Made by a program: the position numbers and the translations under genes | Notes under the pieces: model-generated | What the model saw: the letters and a program-made list of their open reading frames with translations, nothing else | What the model was told of the DNA's origin: nothing | Databases searched by the model: none | Assembly (NCBI GenBank): GCA_008973525.1 | Contig: WACJ01000071.1 | Coordinates: 1,116,001 to 1,180,000, forward strand | Source: Stenopsyche tienmushanensis | Lineage: Eukaryota > Arthropoda > Insecta > Trichoptera > Stenopsychidae | Direction of reading: 5' to 3' | Length of the DNA stretch: 64,000 bases | Part shown: one piece after another, positions 40,451 to 52,829 of the stretch | Numbering within the stretch: position 1 is the stretch's first letter | Layout of the letters: each line of letters opens with the position of its first letter

Positions 40451-40611
40451 ACGAGAATTTAATGATTCAATTTTCTTATTCCATGCGACTTAGGGTAATG
40501 CGCTTTGCCACAAGTATGAATCAAATTGGATTATATTGGATTGCTACAAACGTTTCAAAAAAAGCATGCTGTTTATAATGCAAATCAAAACCGTATGCTT
40601 TATAAGCGACA

Positions 40612-40785
40612 ATGAGAAGAAGCTTGCATTTTTGGCATCGTGCCGATCAGGTCAATGCACTGGACGATTATCTGAGGACTGGTTTCCCAGAGAACCTGAA
40701 AATCAAGGAATATTTTGTCACGTTTTTTATTATGACTAAATACGCGGATTCAAATAAGGTGTTTACCACTTTGCTGATTATATAG
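40612..40785 (+). other. Small open frame of 57 codons, coding status uncertain
   Basis: An ATG-initiated frame with protein-like wording (LHFWHRADQVNALDDYLRT, GFPENLKIKEYFVTF) ends at TAG 40785. The length is unremarkable by chance but the residue mix is less AT-biased than the surroundings. No family is recognised and no promoter or splice sites were assigned. Confidence 0.2.
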
Positions 40786-41711
40786 AATCTTCAAAAAATC
40801 CATCAATCTCAGACGTGAACGGTATTTGGATCGCAAAAAAAATATGCAAATATTGCAATATTTTCATCCTGGACGTTCGTAATTAAAGCGTTTTTACTTC
40901 AATAATTCTTAGGATCCAATTATCTATTTTTTTGTATGTTCAGAAAAAAATAGCTCAATGCTTATAAAGGCAGATATCGGGGCTAAACACTTGGAAAATC
41001 CAACAAGAATTTGATTTTATAAAAACTTAAATGAAAATGTAAAACATCGATATATACAATAGAACATCTGCCTTTTCCCGCATCAACTATCAATTCTGCG
41101 TGTATGTCTCAATTGGCAATATTTTTGGTGGAAAAATTGTGCAATTAGTGCTATAAATTCACAAAAATTAATACTGTTTTAGTTTTATATTCTAGAAGCA
41201 TTCAGGCGGATTTTATCAGACTCTAGAAAGTAAAAATGCTGACAATTTACATGATTTAACCAATGTTGTATGTATGGTATATATTTTTTAGCATATGATC
41301 TTCAATCACATTTAAAAAATCGTTTCTACGTTGAATTCTTATCCCATAACGTCGCATTTTATACTTCTCACAGATTGTTTCTTCATCGATTGGCCATAAA
41401 GTGAAGTTTTCATTGTTTCGTTATATTGCGTCGTAAAATTTCAACCCGGGGAATTCATTCCGATTCGTTAATAACGACCTAAAAATACCCATTCGTCATT
41501 TCGGTATTGTAAAAAGCGACCAAAAAACGTTATCGCCAAAAATGGATGCCCCATAATTTATTGGCCAGGAGCTGATAGCCTTCCATGTCGGAAGATGATG
41601 CCTCATGGATGCAAAGGTTAAATGGTAGCCATTTGACAAATTTACACAAGGAAGCTTTCGATCGCACTGTGGCAAAAAAAAAATGTTGAGCAACCCTGAT
41701 ACCTCACCCAC

Positions 41712-42163
41712 AATTGCTTATGTCACACTTAGAAAAAATAAAATAAAAAGCCACACTGAGGATATAACTGGATTCTTCCGCAATACGAACACTCAGTATC
41801 CGACGTTTCTTATAGCGTTCGATACAAGTTCTCCGCGCTTATCATTTTGATTTAATTTTTTTTTTTGCCATAAAATCGCTCATGTAGTTCGAGCAAAATC
41901 CAACAGCTTGATTATAAGCGTATTAGCATTTTTTTTGCTCGAGTATTATACTTCGGAAAATCGGATAGTTCCCACGAAATAATAAATTCGCGGATAATGA
42001 TCTTCATACAATTCGGTAATTGTGGCGAAATTGTCGAACTTAAAAACTCATCACACAAAAAAAATCCGGTTCTGATGATATACTATTTATACTCCGGAAA
42101 AGACAACTTTTCGATTCTAAATATGCAAACTGCTCGAATTGGCCATGATTGACATAAGCAATT
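41712..42163. repeat. Pair of inverted 14-bp repeats
   Basis: AATTGCTTATGTCA (41712-41725) and its exact complement (42150-42163) enclose about 425 bp of mixed composition. They may be ends of a small DNA element, but the arms do not sit at convincing target sites and extend no further. Confidence 0.25.
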
Positions 42164-43345
42164 ATTTATGGATATCAAAAACCGCTTTTTAACCCTGCCG
42201 TGATTGATTTGACAGCATTTATATTTTAGCCTTGTATATGTATATATTTTTTCTGAATTATAAACTTTTAGTTCTATACAATCAATACATTTCGTATTTT
42301 CATATAGGTATTTTTTATTAATTTCGTCATCGACTTTTAACTTTTACACGACGATAAGATCTTCCAAGTTTATATGATCAATAGTGACTATTTCCAATTA
42401 TTCTTTAATCATTTTCACCCTCAAGCTGATCTCGAGGGTAAACCGTTTATTTCATCCCCCTTTGGTGAGACTGTATATATTAGATTCTATGATTATATCC
42501 TTTTTTTTCAAATTTATATATTTTAAATACAAATTGTGCTCAATACAAACAGAAATTTGATTATATATAGTTCAATAATTATTAAAGAAATCTTATTTTG
42601 ACCTCACTAATAAATAGAAACAGGTATGAATTTCCAATATGATTTTATAACCCCTCTTTTAGCCTACGGCAAATATGAAATATGTAGTGATTTACACGAA
42701 TTTTGCATTTGAAGGTCCCTCAGATTTCTATTACAAAAAAATATATTAACCTCTTTTTTATTATCAAGGAAAAATTTCTTAATATCTCCCCTTCAAATGC
42801 CCATAAAATCATATATTTTAAAGCGAATTTATGTTTTCCCAAATCGATTATATAAAGTGTCTTGTTCGTTGTTGATGTTTGATTTCCTTATTTATTTCAT
42901 CAACAATCAAATGCGGAAACATATTAATTTATCAATAATACTGTATACATTCCTTAAAATCAGATATTTTTCAAAAATACACTGGGTTTTAATCTGTAAT
43001 CTTGAAGTTATAATCAAAGAAATACGCATACATTTTTGTAATAAATTACCAATAACTTGGGCATACAAAAACATTATTGCTATTATTTTCGGTTCTTGAA
43101 TGCTACAATCGAGACATGTTATTTGTTTTCGGTTTTAATCTGTTCTTGGTATTTGTCCTACGTCTTTTCGTTAAGCAAATTATGCTAAAAATAAATTGAG
43201 CAAGTTCATGATAAATATTTCAAAAAGTTAGCACGTTTTATTCGATGTTAAATAATATCAATGCATGCATAAATTATATAACAGTATAAATATTGGATCC
43301 GCCAGACCAAATGCTAATAGACTCACTGAAAACAGTATGGTAATA

Positions 43346-44137
43346 CACTCGGGCCTCGTATAACACGGTTTTATGGTTCCACAAAAACGTCATGTGATAC
43401 AAGCCTATGTTATACAAAGTTTGAAATTCATACGAAATTAGGGTTTGCGCTCCAAAAAAAATTTCAAAAATAGTTTATGTAAGTATGTACTTTATTTTTT
43501 TGAATAAACATACGTTTACAAAATTAATTGAAATAAACGTATATAAAATATTATATACCATTCATTCATCATCGCTTTAATTTATAATTATTTTTCGAGA
43601 GAATGCGACTGATAAAATTCCTTCTGTTGAGACACGGACTAAAACTAAAATTCCCGATTTTCCGACAAATGATTTATTTCCGTCGCTGTATATGAATACT
43701 TATATACTATAATACTTTGATGTGATTCGTAATTATATTACGGAGGAATACAAAAATTCTGAACCCCGTATCTATTATATTTCATATCGATATTCCCATT
43801 ATTAGAGTCGATGTGTAGTAAATACATCACCGGTAGGAGGGGTTAATATAACAATTCGAAAAACATATATGTACTGTATATATGTATACATAGATTAGAT
43901 TAGATTAATGCCCCTAGGCGTCGTCTAAGCTCGCCAATTAGAAGTTACGCCACTGTTTCCAAGCGTCCAGATTTCGGCGGGAATGTCTCGATTTAGTAGC
44001 CTTCATCGTGCTGGTGAGGTATACGATTTCTGTTAGATAAAAATTTCAATATTTTTTCCTCACAAACCATGTTATATAAAGTGTATTGTTGTTATGCAAA
44101 CGTGTTGTATAAAACCGTGTTATACGAGTCCCGAATG
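43346..44137. mobile_element. TA-flanked inverted-repeat element, Tc1/mariner/pogo type, non-autonomous
   Basis: Left end CACTCGGGCCTCGTATAACA and right end (reverse-complemented) CATTCGGGACTCGTATAACA match at 18 of 20 positions and continue into CGGTTTTAT. TA occurs on both sides (43344-43345, 44138-44139). The 792-bp interior has no transposase and includes a TAGAT microrepeat near 43890. A second, looser repeat (GTTATACAAAG / GTTATATAAAG) lies just inside each end. Confidence 0.75.
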
Positions 44138-45137
44138 TAATTAAATATGGCTGTTAAACCTTGATTAGCTTTTTTATTGTATTGCCAACCCGAAACAATC
44201 AGCATTTTATTCGTTATTGCTTCAAAACGTCCCGCAAACAAATCGTTAATCGTTTAGAGCAGCGAGTGATTATGAAAAAGAAAGAATTAAACAGGTCGTA
44301 ATTTGTACTACACAGTGATAACTGAATTCGTCTTTTACTGGCTTTTTAAAATCAAACACTATGGACAATCAAAATCTATTCAAACTATGAAATTCACTGA
44401 TTAATCAGGATTTCGAACCGTTAGTTTTTATTTTAAAAAATATGTGCATCCTTTGAAATGCACGTTTTCATTTTATGTAGAGTGTAGAAATCGTGGTTGA
44501 AATATCAATTTTCAATTTAAAAACTTGGTCTTTCATTGCCCTAATGGCGCGTTATAGTGAAGTCGTAATATGAAACCGCGTTTATCAAGGGTCGAATGGG
44601 TCCGAGGGGCGTCAAACTTAAATTGCGCCAAGGTCCTCTCAATTGCTATTATTTTTAATGAATTTGAATTAAGGGTAGAAACAAATAAACTATTTTCTAA
44701 CATTTTAGTACACTTCCATTCGACTGATGTATTTTTAATTAGCGTCCTCCATTGGCAATCGATTGTCACTTTTATAAAATAAAGACGCTTGTTCATGTTC
44801 ATATTTGTACATCAATCCATAAATATTGGTATTAAGAAGATGCAGTGTTAATTTATTTCGAAAAAAACACTTAATATCCTCCGTCAAACGCACAGTTAGA
44901 AGGTTCTAACTATAAATCTCTTTTTTTTCAAAAACAAGTCTGCAGTTTATTTCGGTTATATAAGCATTGACATTAAAAAAAACCTTGCGTAGTAAATTAT
45001 ATAACTACTTGTGATTTTGGTCGAATATCCATTTTTCCGATCAAATTTTAGTGTACAACCGGTTATTGTGTATCATGTGAGTCAGATCTTTTTATGTTTT
45101 TTTTTTCAATACGTAGCGCCGTTGTTATATTGACGGG

Positions 45138-45145
45138 TATAAATA
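45138..45145 (+). promoter_or_regulatory. TATA box of the SDR gene
   Basis: TATAAATA lies 82 bp before the ATG, after GACGGG. Transcription would be expected to start near 45168-45175, giving a 5' UTR of about 55 nt. This is motif-based, supported by its position ahead of a well-defined first exon. Confidence 0.55.
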
Positions 45146-45226
45146 TGAGTGATGATCAATGACACTTGGATAGATCGCAACAATCGGGTGGTGTAAATAC
45201 AACAGAGCAACAGTAAAATCATAGCC

Positions 45227-47658
45227 ATGTGCGCAAAGTGGTTGTTGTTGTGCTGTCTGCTGGAAATATCAGGGTCGAGTTTTGGAGTTGAATGGAAATG
45301 GACTGGGAAGAATGTGGTAATCACTGGAGCCAGCTCTGGAATTGGAGCACATCTAGCTGTGGCTTTGGCTGATCAAGGGAGCAACGTCATAGGGTTGGCT
45401 AGACGAGATGAAAAAATCAAGGTAAAGAACATCAAAAGCAAATATTTTTTTCATATTCCTCAACATGAAAATGTATTGAATATATTACCATATGCTTAGA
45501 GGTGCATTCTGGATAATCCTTGAGAGATTTTATGCGCATCTTAATGCAGTTTCCTCACTCGGAAACTTTGCCGTAAATCATTTTCAGTCCTCTTAGTGCC
45601 TCTTTACAATTCCGTGAGTTATGGCACTGCGTCGGATTATATTAACATATGATTTTTTATTCTGTCTGAAACAAACTTTAAAGCATAGACATCGAGCCCC
45701 CAAGCTCAAAACATTAAGCTTTCAAAAATCCCTTTTTATAATCTGAATATTTAAATCGAATCTAATCATAATATGTGTATTCAATTAAATATGATATGTA
45801 TTATATCAAATATCAGCAATTATTTTATAGGTTATTAGATTCAAATTTGTATTTCCCTCGCTTAAAAATGGCGGCCATCTGCAATCAAATTTGTTTTTAA
45901 ATCATTCATCAGTACATTTTTTAAGAACCATAACACGCAATAATTAAATATTTTTATTTAATATTTACAATTATAAAAGATGACAAAACCATTTAATTTA
46001 TGCGATATTCAATCGATTTTAAAAATCATATTATTTAATTATGGCCGCCATTAATATAATTTATTTGACAGATGCGCCGCCAAAAATGTTGCCAGTATAA
46101 AAAAATATTAAATTCCATTTATCTAAATTTAAATAAGTTATTTCACGATATTAATTTTAATTCTAAATCGGATTACCATAAATTTGCATTATTTAAAAAT
46201 TTTACAAGATAATTAATTCATCCCATTGTTATCATCGGTGAAACCTAAAACAATAACGCTTTATAAAATGTCTATCAAAATAATTATCTTTGTCTGCGGT
46301 GTATTTATTCTGACCTCGTCACTCGAGGATAATTGATTCCTTTAAATACACTTAAAACGTGAGCTGCAAACAAATTTTATTAACAATTACGACGGACATC
46401 CTTCAGTTCATCATTTGACTTTCATAGCAAAACCATAAGATATGCTAATTATAGATCTATGCAAGAATTTATATTGATCGCTTGCCGATGGTATTCTTGA
46501 ATTAAAATCTTACATTTTAAAAATGTATTAATAACGTTTTAAAATTTATTATAGGATCTATCCAACAAAACCAAAGGCACAATCCATGCATACAAATGCG
46601 ATCTCAGCAAAGAAGAAGAAATCATAAAGGCCTTCCAATGGATTGAGACAACTGTGGGTGGCGTAGATATTCTTATTAACAATGCCGGAGTCTATTTACT
46701 CGGAGGGCTCATAAGTAAGAAATTTACATTTATATTACAAAAACATTTCAATCAATTTAAAATGTGTGATGGCGTCGACGAGGTTATCAATTCAGACATC
46801 AAAACACATTGATGGAATCGTAACAATGGTAAATTATTACTATGATGTTATTGACGTGGCGAAATAAAATGATTTTATGCATCGCTGGTTTTACAATCAA
46901 CATCTAGTGGACTTCCTTTAGTAAATTGTAAAATTATAGTGTTTTTTTTATTTGAAATTATATTGAATATGTTTACACAAAATAAGTACATAAAAATAAG
47001 TCGATTTAATATAATCAGATGGAACAACGTCGGATTGGAAGGAAACGCTCAATGTTAATGTTTTGGGTTTGGGCATTTCATCCCGTGAGGCTCTACGATC
47101 AATGAGAAAAAGAGGAGACAATGGGCATATTATCAACATCAACAGGTAATATATACAAAATGAATAAATTGCATTGGATTTTCGACCGATTAATATGATG
47201 GTTATTCAAATACAGTATAGCCGGACACCGCACTCGAATAATACAAGGATATCCCACTGGAATGTACGGGCCAAGCAAATTCGCAATCACTGCATTGACT
47301 GAAACGTTACAGTTGGAACTTGCCCAATTGGATAGCGACATCAGAGTCACAGTATGTATTATTTTATTTGGTAGGAATATAATATTATAATTGTACTTCA
47401 TAATGTTGAGAATCTTTTTAACAGAGTATCAGTCCTGCCGCTGTTAAAACTAAGGAAGAATCAGACGATAGCTATCCTAGTATTTTGCCTGAAGATATTG
47501 CCGACGCTGTTATGTACGTTTTAAAGACAAGACCTGGTGTCCTGGTACGTACCTTTTTATTTTATTGATTTTTTGAATATTCAATATTATATAACATATT
47601 ATTTTGATTATAGGTCTCGGAATTGTCTATACAAGCCGTTGGCACTCCGGCATGTTGA
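45227..47658 (+). CDS. Short-chain dehydrogenase/reductase, farnesol dehydrogenase/DHRS11-like, six exons
   Basis: Predicted exons are 45227-45421, 46555-46714, 47019-47145, 47216-47351, 47425-47544 and 47614-47658. All introns are GT-AG, frame is kept throughout, and the product is 260 aa (family about 250). Residues 1-20 look like a cleavable signal peptide ([14 protein letters not shown]), so the enzyme may be secreted or luminal; most relatives are cytosolic. The Rossmann nucleotide loop TGASSGIG is at residues 33-40, followed by LARR at 57-60, which suggests NADP(H) preference. NNAG is at 107-110. The catalytic Ser (about 161, in NSIAGH) is split by intron 3, and Tyr/Lys are Y178 and K182 (YGPSK). 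The C-terminus [10 protein letters not shown] matches the family tail. Relatives oxidise farnesol and similar alcohols or reduce carbonyls; the substrate here is inferred only. No paralogue is seen nearby. Confidence 0.93.
45422..46554 (+). other. Intron 1 of the SDR gene, with mirrored ATGGCGGCC motifs
   Basis: This 1.1-kb intron is far longer than the other four (about 70-300 bp). It holds ATGGCGGCCATCTG at about 45867, ATGGCCGCCAT near 46041 and CAGATGCGCCGCC near 46070, which together form an imperfect inverted repeat. The core resembles the YY1/Pho site (GCCAT). No coding sequence is recognisable. Confidence 0.4.
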
Positions 47659-47816
47659 TGAATTAGCAAAATACATAAACAATTAATGAATTATATTTTT
47701 ATGTTTTATTTCTTCCCAAATATTAGCAATATATATAATATGTCAGTTGCACACTTCTCATATTGTATGTATTTGCATTAGTACAACTTTATTCATTGAT
47801 ATATTTAAACATTTTG

Positions 47817-47822
47817 AATAAA
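47817..47822 (+). terminator. Poly(A) signal of the SDR gene
   Basis: AATAAA lies about 160 bp after the TGA stop in AT-rich sequence. It is the first canonical hexamer on the plus strand after the stop that I noticed. In such AT-rich DNA the motif alone is weak evidence. Confidence 0.45.
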
Positions 47823-47910
47823 TGCACGTTAAATTACTAAATGATATGTTTCAATCAATTTCATAAAACACATTGCAAATAAACATTAAACTGAAGCAAA
47901 TTTCCCTTTA

Positions 47911-48094
47911 CCCCTTACAACTCATATGGTCACACGTTGTAGCCGAAGATTTTTTCTCACCAACTCCTATGGCCTAAAATTTAGGCCATAGGAGGCCCCA
48001 GTTTATTCCATAAAAATATTTCTTTAAGAAATGCGCAAAAAATTGGCTTGGAGTTGGTGAGAACTTTTATGAAAAAGTCTTTGAGCCCAAAGGG
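47911..48094. repeat. Nested-hairpin repeat with TTTA/TTAA flanks, probable piggyBac-type MITE
   Basis: Outer arms TTCTCACCAACTCC (47954-47967) and its exact complement (48050-48063) enclose a 31-nt palindrome at 47964-47994 with 15-bp arms starting CTCCTATGGCCTAAA. The right edge ends CCCTTTGGGC-type sequence on the minus strand directly before TTAA (48095-48098). The left flank is TTTA. It lies just beyond the SDR poly(A) signal. The strong hairpin is seen directly; the transposon class is inferred. Confidence 0.5.
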
Positions 48095-48099
48095 TTAAG

Positions 48100-51000
48100 T
48101 TGGTTATTATTCCATTTGCAAATAACTTAAGTATTGATTAATTGATAAATAATAACAGTAAAAAACAACACGTTAAAGCTTAAAGACAACATCAAAAGCT
48201 CATTTATAAATGATATTATTTAGACCGGTACATATAATACAATTAAAACGATATAATAAATTGTGAAAATTGTTTTAATCATGTTAACTGACAAATTAAA
48301 CATACTAAATACATTTTAAAAAAAGTCTAAAATGTGTATACAATATATAAGGAATGATTAAAACAAAAAGAGAAACAAAAATTGAGCAAAATTAATCCAA
48401 CATAGAAAAATATTTCACTAAACATGATATTATATTTTAAACAGGCGACAAATGCATTTCTTTTGTGACTGCGGATTCTCCACAAATGTTTAACGCCAGC
48501 TAAGAACGTATATCACAAATTAATACCTAATATTTATATACTATTTTCAACGACAGTCAAAAAAGCGATATTATATCAGTTTAACTTGCAAGATCTTCCA
48601 TACAAAATACATTATATTAGTGTCCCTGCTCAAAATGGTTTTAAAAATACAAATATATAAACCTTAAAATACAATAAATGCAATATTAAGGGTTGATCAT
48701 TCTTAAAACTAATTTGAGTGGAAGGTTTATTTTAAACAAAGGGAACACAACATCGAGTATTAGGGACGACAGCTGGCAATAAAAACCGATGACTAACATG
48801 TAAATATATTCTAGATTACATTTCAACATTAAGTTATACATTACAATCGCATTTTTAAAAACATAGTTAGAGTCTCAAGTCAGCAAGAGATTTGCCAAAA
48901 TAAATTGATCAATAAAAAGCATTCGTAAGATTAAATGAATTGTCATTGCAAAACCTTAAAAGTACTGTTATTTGCATGCAAAAAAAATTGTGTTATTTCA
49001 TTTCATTTGATTGTTAAAAAAATTAGTCTTTATAAACGAGATATTAAAACAGGATTGCAATTTTATAGTAACTAATTTTAATCTTAAATAACATCTCCCC
49101 GCTTAAAATCTCAGTTTGACTACAACTTTAAAAATATTCAGCATTTTAAAATCTCTTATTGCTACAAACATATGTATTAGAAATTATCTAATGTAACCAT
49201 CGCTAAAAAAGGGTTTTTAAAGTGATAATAAATTCTAAAATTATTATGACCTCAAACCTCGGATCGTATCTTTAATGCATTTTACATTCGGATCTTGATA
49301 AATTTGTATATTAAATATGCAATGTATTTATCGATGAATTGTTTGGTTATAACAATGAATAATTTGGAGATTTTATTTATTAAGTTCTCAAATGAAGTAT
49401 CAGAATGGCCATGGTTAAATCAATTTATATTTGCGTTGTAAAATAGTTGAATCGTTGGAATGTTGTGATTGGAATATGTCGATGAATTTCATACGCGTCG
49501 ATGGATAAAACGCATTTTATAAATGTTCACGTCCTATCTATAATTTTAAATGCATTATTTTGAGCATCCATGTAAATATTAACCGGTTGACGCACACGTC
49601 TGGAATAACGATTTTCGCAATTTATGAACACAAAATTGGAGTTAAACCATCGCTAAAACACACAATTATTATTGTTTTGAATCACTGCTTCGTTTCAATT
49701 CTCAGAGAAGTTTGTTTTCATTTTGATAAGTTTAATCGATGTGAGATAAGATTTAAAGTGTCGACGAAGACAGTATGCATAGACTTGATTTGACGGCTGT
49801 GTACGTCAAAGTGTTAAATTGAGTATGTTGTACAAATTTTGCAAAGATTTAGATAATCCAGAATTAACGTCTCCATTCAATTAAAATTTCACGATATTAA
49901 TCATTTACAATTCCAATATATTTCATATAAATATTGGTGTTTTTTGATATGTTTTCATACTATAATATGAGATCAACCTAAATTCTACTAACAAAATACT
50001 GTTTTCATGTTAACGTACAATAATAAAAAAAAACGTATAAACCATGACACATTAAATAACTTCATTATAAATAAATAGTGTAATATTTTACTCCAAATTG
50101 TATACATCGAATAATACGCGATGATAAAATATATGACGATATTTCAGTACGGATCTCAACGTTAAGGTCATAATACGTTTCTAAAATCACTTCTACGAAG
50201 ACTAAGAGAACAGTAAATTCAGGTTTACTATAGAGTATAAAGCGATAAGCACCATCAATCACGATTAGAATCCACTGAACTGGGATACTCACATTTTTAA
50301 ACATCGAAATGAACATAAGCAGACTGTGATGAGTTGCTGCATCAAGCGCCCCATGAACTACCAATTTAACACAAAAAATTCACATCAAAAGATCTTTTTA
50401 GGAAAACATATATTTAAAAATGTCTCCGATTCGGCAATGGACCCAAATGTACAATTTCCAAAAATTTTACAAAACTCCAATAAGGTCTTAAAACAACTAT
50501 TAATACATTTCATAGAAGGCTAGTTTTAACACGTGAAAATACATGAATTGATCGGAAATATTATAATTTTGAGCAAATTGTAGTTTTGCCCATACCACAA
50601 TTTTCATGTATCGCTTCACTTCATTCGGAGGTAGTCTTAGCGTATTAATATTTAAAATGACAAGATTTCCTAATGGTATTGAAAAAGTGGAAAATGCATT
50701 CAAAATTGAGGGAAATTCTTATTTTTGAAAAATTTTGTATCAAGTTTAAACTTACTTATCTATTATGGCAGTGGATATTGAAAGGCAACTACATCTATCA
50801 TCATTGAATATGGTAATTTTGTATAAATCTCATTTTGCACATCAAGTATAAAAGTACACATAAACATTGATCATATTTTAGTTTAAAAAATAAACTTATT
50901 TAGGTATATTAAAAAAAAACTTTGGCAAAAAATATTTCACAATTTAAAATTTTAATAAAATGGCAAGTTATGTTCATTCTAAAAAATTTTCAATATAAAG

Positions 51001-52015
51001 TATTCCGCAACAACGCGATTTTTTACAATTTATTTAATATATCTTGTTAAAAAAAGTAGATGATTGAAAGATCAAATCTATAGGTGAGGTATTCGTAATT
51101 AATGTAATAAGACGTGTCCTTTTACAAGCCGTAAGTATACAAATAATTTAGGAATTTTTAAAATAGATTCCTTTTATATCCATGGTTGTTACCGAATACT
51201 TTACTGTTATTCGAAATTAGTAATTATATATGCAAACCCAGTTCTTAAAAATAAGAGACATGCGAATAAAAGAAATATATTAAAATATATTAAAAAAATG
51301 GTTACAAAAATGTTTAAATAAATTATTACAGATAAGTTTAAGATTTCGTTGAAAAAAAATCCGTTGACAATTCCGACTAGCAAGCTGGTACAATTTGTTT
51401 GAAGATTTATTAATCTAGTATTTTACAATCTAAAATTAATCACACATTATCTCCAAACATTCTTAAGATCAATAAAATCATTTTTATATATAAAAACTGC
51501 AAGAGTATTTTTCCAAATTTTCATAAGATTTAGGTTTTGATAACTGAATACAAATAAAAAACCTATAATAATTTTAGTGTGCGCAAATAGATGTACATTT
51601 AAAATATTTACTTTTTGGTCTACAATCAGTTCCTTGTGACATTTTTTTTTAAGAATCTATACATTTAAAACATAAAAATAAAATTGCCGAATAAATAGAT
51701 AAAAGTCAATACCTAAGAGAACACATAAGAAAAGAAATTAAGTAAATCTGAGACATTGAACGTTCGTTACCCTGTTAATGAATATGTTAAATTAAACTCT
51801 TTTATTTCAATATTTCAATTCCGCTCTTAGATACCTTTGAACACTTTAGTTAAGTAAAGAGAGAATATAAATTTAATACAAAATTAAGTAATGTTACTCA
51901 TAGTTATTTCATTTTAGTTACACATATCTAAATTAAAGTGATAATCGTTTTATTTCTAATTATACAAAAATCATATATATGTATATTTTTTTTTTTTAGA
52001 GAGATTTAATTAGAT
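48100..52015. other. AT-rich intergenic DNA between the two converging genes
   Basis: About 4 kb of low-complexity, A/T-run-rich DNA. A slightly GC-richer patch at 49560-49800 has an open plus-strand frame without any recognisable domain. No gene was found here. Confidence 0.45.
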
Positions 52016-52019
52016 ATAT

Positions 52020-52194
52020 AGGTTGGCCCATGTCATAAACTATTTAAAAATAACATTAAAATTCTTCTGAATGATTTAAAGTGGATTCTCAAATTGAATA
52101 TTTGCTCATCATCTGAAAATATTTCAGATGATGAGGAAATGAATTTAGAAAGGCAGTTTATATGAATTGTAGCTAGTAAACAAATGGGCCACCT
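52020..52194. repeat. 175-bp mariner-like MITE with internal hairpin
   Basis: Left end AGGTTGGCCCATGTCATAAA and right end (reverse-complemented) AGGTGGCCCATTTGTTTA match over about 18 positions. AGGTTGG is a common mariner terminal word. In the middle a perfect 14-bp stem CTCATCATCTGAAA with a 3-nt loop sits at 52105-52135. Read on the plus strand the same hairpin spells an acidic Ser-rich peptide, SSSENISDDEE, probably by chance. Confidence 0.4.
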
Positions 52195-52309
52195 GCATAA
52201 AAATATATTTAACATGGTGCGGCAGGAAAACTACATTACTTTAAAAATAAATAATACAATCAGTTTGTTTATTTTTTCCGTTTTACAGAGAGGCATTTAT
52301 AGTTTTTAT

Positions 52310-52760
52310 TTATTACTAGCAAATACCCGGCATGCGTTGCAGTTCAAAAAGTGCTTAATAATTATTTGAAAAGAAACGCATTACGTGGTTAATTGCTTCA
52401 CGTTACGTATAGTGCGAGCCAAAGAGCTGGAATCCAAAAGCATATGCACATTCGCTCAAAGACCGATTTAATCACCAAATTGCGCGTGCATCCTTTTTCT
52501 CCCCGTCAATAAGCGCCAACATTGCATCCATACAATATTTTTACTATGCCTATGTTATCCCCGCAAGTGTAAACAGTAATTTGACAAAGTTTTATCGCAA
52601 TCGGATGAACGGTATGGAAGCGCATTAAATACGGACAAACTTTGATTATTATATATTAGACCATGCCTATGTTACTCGCGCAACCCTTAGAAATAAGTGG
52701 ACGAAGTTTTATCGCAATCTGATGAACGGTATGGCAGCGCATTACATACGAACAAAAAGT
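52310..52760 (+). repeat. Dispersed repeat with a tandemly duplicated unit
   Basis: ACCCGGCATGCGTTGC near 52326 resembles the conserved start of several insect SINE/RTE-type 3' modules. Two related units follow at about 52544-52640 and 52661-52757, sharing TATGCCTATGTTA-type starts, AAGTTTTATCGCAATC, GATGAACGGTATGG and AGCGCATTA, then (A/T)ACG-ACAAA. The spacing is about 117 bp. Such tails (hypothetically read-through of LINE/SINE ends, or Helitron-linked repeats) carry no coding capacity. Confidence 0.5.
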
Positions 52761-52829
52761 ATATAATTTAAAAATAATATTATTGAATGGCCTCCGTTCT
52801 AATATTTTATGTGGACATAATGAACAGAA

